Part shown: one piece after another, positions 1 through 7,396 of the stretch
How the letters are laid out: every line of letters starts with the position of its first letter
Position numbering within the stretch: the stretch's first letter is position 1
DNA from: Variovorax paradoxus
Lineage (GTDB): Bacteria > Pseudomonadota > Gammaproteobacteria > Burkholderiales > Burkholderiaceae_C
DNA: 64,000 bases
Assembly: GCF_030815855.1 (NCBI RefSeq)
Contig: NZ_JAUSXG010000001.1
Coordinates: 2,542,001 to 2,606,000, forward strand
Direction of reading: 5' to 3'
The notes under the pieces: model-generated
The model's database searches: none
Seen by the model: only the letters and a program-made list of their open reading frames with translations
What the model was told of the DNA's origin: nothing
Program-made: the position numbers and the translations under genes

Positions 1-443
1 TCACCGGGAAGGCCGGCCGCGTCCAGCCATGCGAGGTCGAGGATCGAGCACGCAAGATGGCGCTCGCCTTCGTCGCGCGTCACATGCTGCTCGCGCAGGC
101 GGATGGCATCGGGCAGATCGATGTTGAGCCAATCGACACCGCGCAGACCCAGGCGGCTGCGGCGGGTGCACAGCCCGGCACCCAACGTGATGCCCATGCC
201 GAGCGGATGCGCCGCGAAGAAATCGGCCGCGAAACGATCGATCAGCGCGGCTCGCAGGACCACACCGCGGACGAATGCCTCATCGCGCGCACAGGCCGAC
301 AGGTCGAATGGCAGCGCCGCCGCGATACGGCGCGCCTCGGGATCGGAGAACTCCGACGCCGCAACGACGCGGCCGGCCTCGGCGCGCGCGGCCAGCGTCA
401 GCAGCAGCGTGGCCGTCGCGCCTTGCAGCGCGGCCGGCGACAC
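1..443 (-). CDS. Leucine carboxyl methyltransferase-family (LCM/TcmP-like) SAM-dependent methyltransferase, 3' end cut off by the window edge
   Basis: This is the first ~147 residues of an open frame that runs off the left edge without a stop. The translation contains a glycine-rich SAM-binding segment reading ITLGAGLCTRRSRL, followed by NIDLPDAIRLREQ. That pairing (GAGLDTR...DLPxVIxLR) is typical of the LCM/TcmP-like O-methyltransferase family, with R in the usual position and C in place of D. The start is inferred as GTG at 443, the first in-frame start after the TOMM precursor stop; the frame is also open further upstream. It lies 16 bases downstream of the precursor gene on the same strand, so a role in methylating the TOMM product or its peptide is likely but inferred. 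Family assignment is fairly sure; substrate is unknown. Confidence 0.7.
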   Translation of the reverse strand, partial: MSPAALQGATATLLLTLAARAEAGRVVAASEFSDPEARRIAAALPFDLSACARDEAFVRGVVLRAALIDRFAADFFAAHPLGMGITLGAGLCTRRSRLGLRGVDWLNIDLPDAIRLREQHVTRDEGERHLACSILDLAWLDAAGLPG

Positions 444-459
444 CGCTTCGGTTGCAGGT

Positions 460-1248
460 TCAGCAGGTGAAGGGATAGGCGCTGCCCGTGTTGTTGTACG
501 AGGTGAGCGCAATTGCCCGCATGCCCTCTTCCACCGGCGCGAGCGGATAGTTCAGCCGGATCGCGTTCTTGATCGTCGAACCGTTCGGGTTCTTCAGGTT
601 CCACTCGCCGCGCGCCGCATCCCAGGTGAGCTGCGAGTTGGCTTCGAAGTGGATCTGGAAATTGAACGGGTTGTTGTAGCCCAGCCATTGGCTCAGCACT
701 GCCGCCTTGTCGGTGCCGGGTGCGCGCGTCAGGTCGGCCAGGAACTCCGGCGATCGCCATGCCAGCGCAATGGCGCGCAACACCACGCCGCCGAATGCCA
801 GCAGGGAATCCGGCCCCCCACCCGGAATTCCGAGGCCGGTCGGCAACGCACCTTGCGGCGGTCCGGCAGGCTTGTCCGGCTTGTCGAAGCCGGCAGAGGC
901 GCCCATGAAATTCGGGAACAGCTGGTAGTACGCGGCCAGGGCTTCGGGCGCATGGGACGATGGCGCCTGCGGCAGCACGATGACGAAGACATCGTCCAGC
1001 CCGATCCAGCCGGCCGTCAGCATCGGCTTCCACTCGGTCTGCATCGCCGGGTCGCCGTCGAGGTGCAGGCTGATGTCGAGCAGCGGCCACAACGTGGGCA
1101 GGCCGAAGTCGCGGTGCAGCAACGGCTGGATGTCTTCCTGGTCGAGCAGTTCTCGCCGGTACGCATCGTCCTGCCACGATCGGGCAACGGCCCGGAGGTA
1201 GGCGAGGCGGAATTCGAGCAAGGGGTCGGCACTTTGGCGCTGGGTCAT
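460..1248 (-). CDS. TOMM precursor protein, BMA_0021/BMA_0022-like, 262 aa with two related halves
   Basis: Likely ribosomal precursor of a thiazole/oxazole-modified microcin. The start MTQRQS is chosen because a purine-rich site (AAGAAAGAAG) precedes it and because the reading frame upstream lies inside the kinase gene. The protein has no signal peptide. Two segments resemble each other: residues ~9-35 (AYLRAVARSWQDDAYRRELL) and ~155-180 (VLRAIALAWRSPEFLADL). This suggests two tandem nitrile-hydratase-alpha-like leader domains. A Gly/Pro-rich linker around residues 115-145 separates them. The C-terminus SYNNTGSAYPFTC is rich in Ser/Thr and ends in Cys, as expected for a heterocyclised core, and the family was described as having this type of tail (from memory). 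It is 17 bases downstream of the kinase/cyclase gene, the partner known for this family. Confidence comes from the pairing as much as from the protein itself. Confidence 0.78.
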   Translation of the reverse strand: MTQRQSADPLLEFRLAYLRAVARSWQDDAYRRELLDQEDIQPLLHRDFGLPTLWPLLDISLHLDGDPAMQTEWKPMLTAGWIGLDDVFVIVLPQAPSSHAPEALAAYYQLFPNFMGASAGFDKPDKPAGPPQGALPTGLGIPGGGPDSLLAFGGVVLRAIALAWRSPEFLADLTRAPGTDKAAVLSQWLGYNNPFNFQIHFEANSQLTWDAARGEWNLKNPNGSTIKNAIRLNYPLAPVEEGMRAIALTSYNNTGSAYPFTC

Positions 1249-1265
1249 GATGACTTCTTTCTTGG

Positions 1266-4200
1266 TTAAGAAAAATGCGCAGGCATGGCCCTGCGCGGGG
1301 ACAACTCCGGCCGCATCGTGGCCAGATTCTTCAAGCGTTCGGAGACCTCGTGGCGAGTGGGCGCAGAGGCCTGCAAGGCGGCCAGCGCATCGAATTCCGT
1401 TCTGTGTTTTCCACCCTCGCGCGCCAGCGCCGCGGCGCGGGAGAAGCTCCGCATGGCCGCGGCGTGCTTGCCCCCGGCTCCCAGCAGGTAGCGGGCCTTC
1501 TTCAGGTGGAGTTCGGCGCTGTACAGCGCTTCGTCGAGTTGCGCCACCAGCTGCAGGCATTCGTCGATCCGCTCGATCGCCTCGGCCCATCGCTGATGGT
1601 CAGCCAGGGTCTCGGCGGCGAAGGCCCGGTAGTAGGTCTGGCAGTAGCGGCAGCCCATGCCCCACAGGGCCTGCACGGTGCCGTCGGCCTGGGCGATGTC
1701 CTCCAGGGTTCCGGTCGACCAGCAGCGGATGATGTCCGCATAACCCTGGAACGCCGGCAGGCCGTAGCGCGCGGTGATGTCGAGCAGCTCGGTCGTGCTC
1801 GCCAGCGCCGCCGCCTTGTCGCCGCGGGCCTGGTGGCCCAGGCTCTGGTACAGCAGAGCCATGCTCAACGAAGGGACGTGGGACAGCTCCCTGGCCCACT
1901 GCACCGCATGGTCGGCATCGGCGCGCGCGGCCTCGTCGTGGCCGGAAAACCAGCGGACCAGGGAGCGCCCCGTAGTCGCCCACACACGCGTATCGAAACC
2001 GAAGTCGGCCGCATGGTGCGCATGCGCCTCGGGCCTGTAGCGCTCGATGGCATCCGTCAACGCCCGCTCCGCCATCGCGAAGCGGCCGTCCGAATAGTGT
2101 GCGAGACCGAGGTAGGTTTGCGCGGCGACGAACACTCCCTGGTCCTGCTGGTGCCTGGCGAAGTCCAGCAGCCTGTGGCTCAGCCGCCGGACTTCGCCGC
2201 GATTGCTCGCGACATGGTGGAAAGTGATCAGGGTCCACAGGTGCTGCACCTGCTTCTCCTTGGCCACCGTGTCGCTCAGCAGTTCCTGCGACAGCGCAAT
2301 GCGATCCACCACCTGGGCGTGGGCCCAGCCGTGCTTGTTCATCATGGCCTGCGTGACATAGCTGTTCACGTCCAGCCGGGCTTCGCGCCGGGCGATGCCG
2401 TCCAGATGGCCGACCCAACCGTCGATGCGCCCCGCATAGGCGATGGTTTCGTCGTTGAGCGAACGATGCTGGGTAAGGCGCAGTTGCCGTACCGCATGCA
2501 TGACCGCCTGCGCGTGGTCGCCGGCGTCCGCCCAATGCTGCGCAACGCTGCCCGGCTCGTTGGCGACGCGTTGGGGATAAGCACGCACCAGGGTCTGCGC
2601 CACCGTCAGGTGCTGCTGCCGGCGCTGCGCGACGAGCATGCATTCATAGGCGGTGTCGCGGATCAGCGCATGCCGGAAGAGAAAGGCGCCGGACGGCTCG
2701 GCGGGCATCACGAGCCCTGCGTCGCTCAATGCGTCCAGCTCCTCGTTCACCGTCTCGCGGCTCTTTCCCGAGCAGGCGCACAGCAGTTCCGCATCGAACT
2801 GCCGACCGATGGTGGCGGCCAGCTGCAGCAGGCTCTTGGCGGGCCCCAGGCGATCGAAGCGGCTGACCAGCGAGTCGCGCAGCGTGACGGGAATGGCGGC
2901 CGGCTGCGCCGTGTCCTTGAAGACCCAGGCACCGTCGAGCTCGACCAGGTAGGTATCGAGCAGCATGCGCGCCATCTCCTGCACGAAGAGCGGCACGCCA
3001 TCGGTGCGGGAGACGATATTCCGGATCACCGCCGCGTCGACGGTTCGTGGCGCGAGCACCTGGCGGGCCAGTTGATCGGCCTGCAGGTCGTCGAGCCTCC
3101 GCACGTCGATGCATCCGGCCTCCAGCCCTTCCGGCTTGACCCATTCCGGCCGCGCCGTCAGCACGAGCAGGATGCGCCGGTCCGCGAGCTGCGCGACCAG
3201 CCCTTCGAGAAATTCGATGCTCGTCGGATCGGCCCAATGCACGTCCTCGATCACCAGCAGAAGCGGCGCCGAAGCGGCCATGTGCAACAGCCACTGCCCG
3301 ATCGATTGCAGCAACAGCGCCTTCTGCATCGCCGGCGAGACTTGACTCGCCCGACAAGGCCCGAGCGGAAGCGACAGCCACGAACAGAAGATCGGGAGCA
3401 CCGCCTGTGCATCGCAGCCGGCGGCCTGCAGGATCTCGTGCAGCCGATCGCGGCGCCTGTCCGGTGAGGCGCCCGGCGCCGCTTCGAGCTGCTGTTGCAA
3501 CACTGCAAGAAAAGGGGTCAGCGCGTTGTTCTGGTGTTCGGGTTGACACAGGGCGCCGACGGATGCCAGGCCCTCCTGCGCCACATGCTCGCGCAGCACC
3601 TCGACGAGACAGGATTTGCCGATGCCCGGTTCGCCGCGGACCCACACCGCACGGCCCCGACCCTGGGCGGCGTGCACCCATTCGGCCTCCAGCAGATCCC
3701 GCTCGCGGTCACGCCCGACGCACATCCGGCCCAAGACACCCGGGGCAGATGCAAGGGACGACGCAGATGACTGGTGCGCATCGAGACGATAGGTCTGAAT
3801 CCCGGCGGATTGCCCCGGCAGGCTCACGCTGCCGGCAGCCTCGAACTTGGCGTGACGCGACAAAAGGCGATAGCTGCTTTCGCTGGCCAGCAGCGTTCCC
3901 AGGTCGGCCACGCCTTCGAGGCGCATCGCAATGCTCACGGCGTGGCCCGATGGAATCTCCCCGCCTGCGACGACCGCCATGCCGGTGTGCATGCCCATGC
4001 GAATGCCCAGGTGTGCACCGCGCGTCTCCCTGAGGACTTCCGATCGGGTGTGCCCCAGGGTGGTCAACTCGAGCGCCGTCATGCCCGCCTGCCGCGCATC
4101 GGTGTCGCTGGCGTGGGGATAGCCGAACAGGACGATCATTCGATCTCCCAGGATGCCCGCCAGCAGGCCTCCGCGCCGCGTGGCCGCTTCTGAAAACCGG

Positions 4201-5297
4201 CCAAGCTCTTCGCGCTGCAGCAGTTCCAGGTTCTCGATGTCCGGCGGCAGCGCTTCGCCCTCGCTCTCGTTGCCTTCGTCCGCGTCGGGCCATACCGCGA
4301 CGCTGCAGCACAGCACCGTCAGTTGCCGCTTCTCGGAAAAGCCTCTCGCCGTGGCCACGGTGCGCGTCAGCGGATCCCCTCTTTGCTGCTGCGCCGACTT
4401 GAGGACACCCACGAGGTCATCGAGCCTGAGATCCTCGAGTTCGGCGAGCAACGCAGCAGCCGAACCGCAGCGCTCGTCGACCCTCTTCTTCAGCGCATGC
4501 CGCAACAGGGCTGCGACGGGGTGCACGGCAATCTCCGCCGGAAGCGGCACTTCCGAAGGACTCAGCTGCTGGTGAAAAATCTCGGCGGCCGAATTTCCGC
4601 GGATCGCAGGCACGCCCATCAGGCATTCGAGGAATATCAGCCCCCACGCGTAGAGATCGGACTTGACGCTCGGCAGCTCGCCGCGAAGCTGCTCCGGCGC
4701 GCTGTACGCTGGCGTGCCGAGGCATTCCTCGGCCATCGTGAGCGCTGAAAACTGGATGTCTCGGTGCAGCGAGACCACGGTGCTGATGCCGAAGTCCAGC
4801 ACCTTCGCATGCGGTACGGCGCCGGTGAACGTGACCATCACGTTGTCGGGCTTCAGGTCGCGATGCACGATGCCGGCCCTGTGCGCGCAATCCAGCGCGT
4901 CGAGCACCTCCGCCATGAGATGGCGGGTCTCGGTTGCAGTCAGCGAGCCTCTGTGTCGAATGAGGCTGCCGAGCGTTTCTCCAGGCACGTATTCGAAAAC
5001 GCCATAGACGCAGCCGCCCTGTTCGCCCTTGTCGAGCAGCTGGACGATGTGCGGGTGATGCAGCGCTGCGCAGAGCTTCGTCTCGCGATGGAAGCGGGCC
5101 ACGCGCTGCTTGCCGTCCTGCAGCTTCACGACCTTGACTGCGACGATGGTTCCGGTATGTCGCTGCACGGCGCGATAGACGGTGCCGTAGCCGCCCGCGC
5201 CCAACTCCTCCAGCAGGTCGTAGCCAGGAATGCGCAACGGATTCGATGGAGCAACCTGCTGCGTCGCATCGGTGCGGCCAACGACGGCATCCTGCAT
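1266..5297 (-). CDS. TOMM-system Ser/Thr kinase / class III cyclase-homology / AAA ATPase fusion protein, 1343 aa
   Basis: Cytoplasmic multi-domain signalling protein. The start MQDAVVG is preceded by a strong GAGGAGG site; an ATG 33 bases upstream is less likely. The kinase domain (~25-290) shows GAGGYG, VAVK, HRDLKPDN, LDFG and SAPEQ. A class III nucleotidyl cyclase homology domain follows (~320-500), with GDRMIVLFGYP and IRMGMHTG. The first metal-binding Asp expected after the LTVLC strand is replaced (CCSVAV), so cyclase activity is doubtful. Next is an ATPase with Walker A GEPGIGKS and Walker B LLLVIEDVHWAD, then a long helical TPR-like C-terminus. Length and domain order match the family called TOMM system kinase/cyclase fusion (about 1350 aa). 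It heads the operon with the precursor and methyltransferase, implying a regulatory or immunity role for the TOMM, which is inferred. Confidence 0.85.
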   Translation of the reverse strand: MQDAVVGRTDATQQVAPSNPLRIPGYDLLEELGAGGYGTVYRAVQRHTGTIVAVKVVKLQDGKQRVARFHRETKLCAALHHPHIVQLLDKGEQGGCVYGVFEYVPGETLGSLIRHRGSLTATETRHLMAEVLDALDCAHRAGIVHRDLKPDNVMVTFTGAVPHAKVLDFGISTVVSLHRDIQFSALTMAEECLGTPAYSAPEQLRGELPSVKSDLYAWGLIFLECLMGVPAIRGNSAAEIFHQQLSPSEVPLPAEIAVHPVAALLRHALKKRVDERCGSAAALLAELEDLRLDDLVGVLKSAQQQRGDPLTRTVATARGFSEKRQLTVLCCSVAVWPDADEGNESEGEALPPDIENLELLQREELGRFSEAATRRGGLLAGILGDRMIVLFGYPHASDTDARQAGMTALELTTLGHTRSEVLRETRGAHLGIRMGMHTGMAVVAGGEIPSGHAVSIAMRLEGVADLGTLLASESSYRLLSRHAKFEAAGSVSLPGQSAGIQTYRLDAHQSSASSLASAPGVLGRMCVGRDRERDLLEAEWVHAAQGRGRAVWVRGEPGIGKSCLVEVLREHVAQEGLASVGALCQPEHQNNALTPFLAVLQQQLEAAPGASPDRRRDRLHEILQAAGCDAQAVLPIFCSWLSLPLGPCRASQVSPAMQKALLLQSIGQWLLHMAASAPLLLVIEDVHWADPTSIEFLEGLVAQLADRRILLVLTARPEWVKPEGLEAGCIDVRRLDDLQADQLARQVLAPRTVDAAVIRNIVSRTDGVPLFVQEMARMLLDTYLVELDGAWVFKDTAQPAAIPVTLRDSLVSRFDRLGPAKSLLQLAATIGRQFDAELLCACSGKSRETVNEELDALSDAGLVMPAEPSGAFLFRHALIRDTAYECMLVAQRRQQHLTVAQTLVRAYPQRVANEPGSVAQHWADAGDHAQAVMHAVRQLRLTQHRSLNDETIAYAGRIDGWVGHLDGIARREARLDVNSYVTQAMMNKHGWAHAQVVDRIALSQELLSDTVAKEKQVQHLWTLITFHHVASNRGEVRRLSHRLLDFARHQQDQGVFVAAQTYLGLAHYSDGRFAMAERALTDAIERYRPEAHAHHAADFGFDTRVWATTGRSLVRWFSGHDEAARADADHAVQWARELSHVPSLSMALLYQSLGHQARGDKAAALASTTELLDITARYGLPAFQGYADIIRCWSTGTLEDIAQADGTVQALWGMGCRYCQTYYRAFAAETLADHQRWAEAIERIDECLQLVAQLDEALYSAELHLKKARYLLGAGGKHAAAMRSFSRAAALAREGGKHRTEFDALAALQASAPTRHEVSERLKNLATMRPELSPRRAMPAHFS

Positions 5298-5573
5298 ATC
5301 AGCCCTCCTCTGGTTGATCGGCCAACGCAATTCGGCGTGCGTTGCAACAACGATTCGCTATGCAGCCAAATCGATCGGAACACGATTTGTTACTGTAGCT
5401 GACAGAGGAATTTTTTCCGTCAAGAAATCTTTAAAAGGAAGCCGATCTGCAAGGGCTATGGCGGTCTTTCTGGTACGTTCGCCCGTCGCTGTAGGCTGAA
5501 AGAACTCGCGCTTTCGATCACCGAGTTCAAGCGAACCATTCAATGCCTTTCAGGAGCGCTTATCGCCGCGTTT
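5298..5573. other. Intergenic region upstream of the TOMM operon, with a possible promoter
   Basis: No gene is seen here. The stretch is noticeably AT-richer than its surroundings, as expected of a promoter-bearing leader for the TOMM operon. On the minus strand a TTGACG hexamer (5418-5423) could serve as a -35 box. The best -10 candidates lie at 5392-5399 (TACAGT or GCTACA) with spacers of 18-20 bases, longer than ideal, so the promoter call is weak. No clear terminator was found downstream of the kinase start or for the cytochrome gene that ends at the far side. Confidence 0.25.
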
Positions 5574-5972
5574 TCACTGCGTACTTTTCGGCACGGCACA
5601 CGCCGGTGTTTGGTTGGCTTGCTTGAGGTAGGCGATCAGGTCCGCCCGATCGGAAGGATCGGGCACTCCGTCGTAGGTCATCGCGGTGCCGGGCACCAGG
5701 GCCAACGGATTGGCGAGGAACCTGTCGAGCGTCTTGTCGTTCCAGACGATCTTCGACTTCTTCATGGCCTGCGAATAGCTGAAGCCGGGCACGCTGCCGG
5801 CCAGCCGGCCGAACACCCCGCAGTGCTTCGGTCCGACGCGGTCCACCGCCAGCGCGTGGCACGCAAGGCAACGCGCATAGACCTGCTCGCCGCGCACCGC
5901 GTCGGCCAAAGCCCACGCGTGTGCGCTGGCGGCCAGGGTACCGGCCGCCATGAGCCATCGGACAAAGCTCAC
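5574..5972 (-). CDS. Secreted class I c-type cytochrome, 132 aa
   Basis: Small periplasmic electron carrier. The N-terminus (WLMAAGTLAASAHAWALA) is a cleavable signal peptide. The haem-binding motif CLACH follows at about residue 35, and the likely methionine axial ligand lies in GTAMTYDGVPDPSDRADLI, the usual late position for mono-haem cytochromes of this class. The start overlaps the stop of the ferritin-like gene by four bases (ATGA), so the two are translationally coupled. Third gene of the sigma factor - ferritin-like - cytochrome operon. Electron partners cannot be told from the sequence. Confidence 0.85.
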   Translation of the reverse strand: MSFVRWLMAAGTLAASAHAWALADAVRGEQVYARCLACHALAVDRVGPKHCGVFGRLAGSVPGFSYSQAMKKSKIVWNDKTLDRFLANPLALVPGTAMTYDGVPDPSDRADLIAYLKQANQTPACAVPKSTQ

Positions 5973-6538
5973 GACATGAAGGCCGAAGGAACGGGGGCCT
6001 CGCCGAGCGCCTGGCGCAGCACGGCCCAGTGCATGGCCTCGTCGCCGAGGATGCTCGCCGCCGCCTTCGACAGATCGCGGTTGCCGAACAGAGGCACGGC
6101 TCCGAGGTACGCGCTCACGGCGCCCTGCTCGAGCCTGGCGGCGAACCGCAGAACGTCCGCCTGCGACTTGAGCTGTTCCAGCGGAAAGCCGTAGCTGGTC
6201 TTGGCCGACACGGCCTTGCCTCCGAGCTTGGAGACCGTCTTGGCAAGCAGCTCGGCATGCTCCTTGTGGTGGCCCTGGAAGCTCAGGGCCAGATCGAGCA
6301 CGGGCTTCTCGAGCAGCTTGCTCTCGGCGCCGGCCTGGTAGGCCGCGATGGCTTCGAATTCCGCGGCCAGCGCGGTGTTGAGGATTTGCACGTCATTGCC
6401 GGTCGCGCCGCCGGTCTTGGCCGCCAGTGCGTCCTGGCCCGCCAGCAGCGCGACCGCGGCACCGGACAGGACCCGCCCCGAGCGGCCGAGGAACAGGCGC
6501 CGCGCAGCGGCGGGAGAAGCCATTTGAAAGAAAGACAT
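5969..6538 (-). CDS. Ferritin-like domain protein with twin-arginine-type leader, 189 aa
   Basis: The N-terminus carries a twin-arginine stretch (ARRLFLGRSG) followed by a hydrophobic segment ending in ALA, consistent with Tat export. The mature part is a four-helix-bundle ferritin-like domain. E and H residues expected of a di-metal site occur in AAEFEAIAAYQ, GHHKEHAELL, AARLEQGAVSAYLG and GDEAMHWAVLR, matching the E-ExxH / E-ExxH arrangement. Such exported ferritin-like proteins are often encoded beside ECF sigma factors and cytochromes in Burkholderiales, but their reaction is not established. It starts 24 bases after the sigma-factor gene and overlaps the cytochrome gene by 4 bases. Confidence 0.75.
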   Translation of the reverse strand: MSFFQMASPAAARRLFLGRSGRVLSGAAVALLAGQDALAAKTGGATGNDVQILNTALAAEFEAIAAYQAGAESKLLEKPVLDLALSFQGHHKEHAELLAKTVSKLGGKAVSAKTSYGFPLEQLKSQADVLRFAARLEQGAVSAYLGAVPLFGNRDLSKAAASILGDEAMHWAVLRQALGEAPVPSAFMS

Positions 6539-6562
6539 GGTTATTTTCCTCGTGGGTGAATG

Positions 6563-7291
6563 TCATGGGCGGGGTGATTCCCGCTCGTCGACCAAGTTCG
6601 CCAATACGCCCGCCACGATGCGATCGCAGCGTGCGCCGTCGAATGAGAAGGCGTCGCCCACCGCCACATCCATGTCGCGGGACAGGCTTTCGCGCAGCAG
6701 GCTGCGGGCGCGAAAGAAGCGGATGCGCACGGTAGCCTCGGGCAATGCGAGCGCAGCGGCCGTTTCCGCGACACTCATCTCCTCGACCGCCCGCAGCATG
6801 AAAACGGTCCGGTAGGCATCGGGCAGCCGATCGATGCGGCGCTCCATCAGCCGGCGAAGTTCTTCCCGCATGGCGAGGCGCTCCGGTTGTCGGTCGGGAT
6901 CGTCGGCCGTTGTCGATTCGGGTGACTCTTCATCGACATCGGGCGCGACGCCAGTGTCCAGAGGAATCACCTGCGCACTCCGGCGGCGCAGCCGCCCGAG
7001 GGCTTCGTTGATCACGATGCGAACCAGCCAGGTCGAAAGCTGCGCATCGTCCCGAAAACCATCGATCGCACGCCAGGCGCGCAGATAGCTTTCCTGCAAC
7101 GCGTCCTCGGTCTCTTCATCGCTCTTGAGAATGCTGCGCGCGGTACGGAAAAGCAGCTGGTTGTGGCGCCGCATGATGCGCTCGAAGGCGAGCGTGTCGC
7201 CTTGCGCGGCGCGCTCCGCAAGCTCGCGGTCGGACGCTTGTTCCGAAAGCAAGGACGCGGCAAGTGTGAAGGGGGTGGTCTGCTGGGGCAT
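6563..7291 (-). CDS. ECF-family RNA polymerase sigma factor, 242 aa
   Basis: Promoter-recognition subunit of the sigma-70 ECF group. Region 2 is visible as FERIMRRHNQLLFRTARSIL and EDALQESYLRAWRAI (the conserved D-A-x-Q-E-x-x-x-R-A). Region 4 is visible as RLPDAYRTVFMLRAVEEMS with the helix-turn-helix VAETAAALALPEATVRIRFFRAR. An acidic linker (PDVDEESPESTTADDPD) separates the two. The start MPQQTTPF is preferred because GGAAAGAGAAG precedes it; an upstream GTG/ATG would add 16 residues. No anti-sigma gene is adjacent. The downstream exported ferritin-like protein and cytochrome are the likely regulon core, and the sigma may autoregulate the operon (inference). Confidence 0.88.
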   Translation of the reverse strand: MPQQTTPFTLAASLLSEQASDRELAERAAQGDTLAFERIMRRHNQLLFRTARSILKSDEETEDALQESYLRAWRAIDGFRDDAQLSTWLVRIVINEALGRLRRRSAQVIPLDTGVAPDVDEESPESTTADDPDRQPERLAMREELRRLMERRIDRLPDAYRTVFMLRAVEEMSVAETAAALALPEATVRIRFFRARSLLRESLSRDMDVAVGDAFSFDGARCDRIVAGVLANLVDERESPRP

Positions 7292-7396
7292 GTGACTTCT
7301 CTTTCCCATTGGATGGAGCAGCCCCATGCCGCGTTTCAACTATTTTTCCGCGGCGGGCTGGAACCTTCGCCCGCCGCGCCTTCCACCCGGCCCGGA

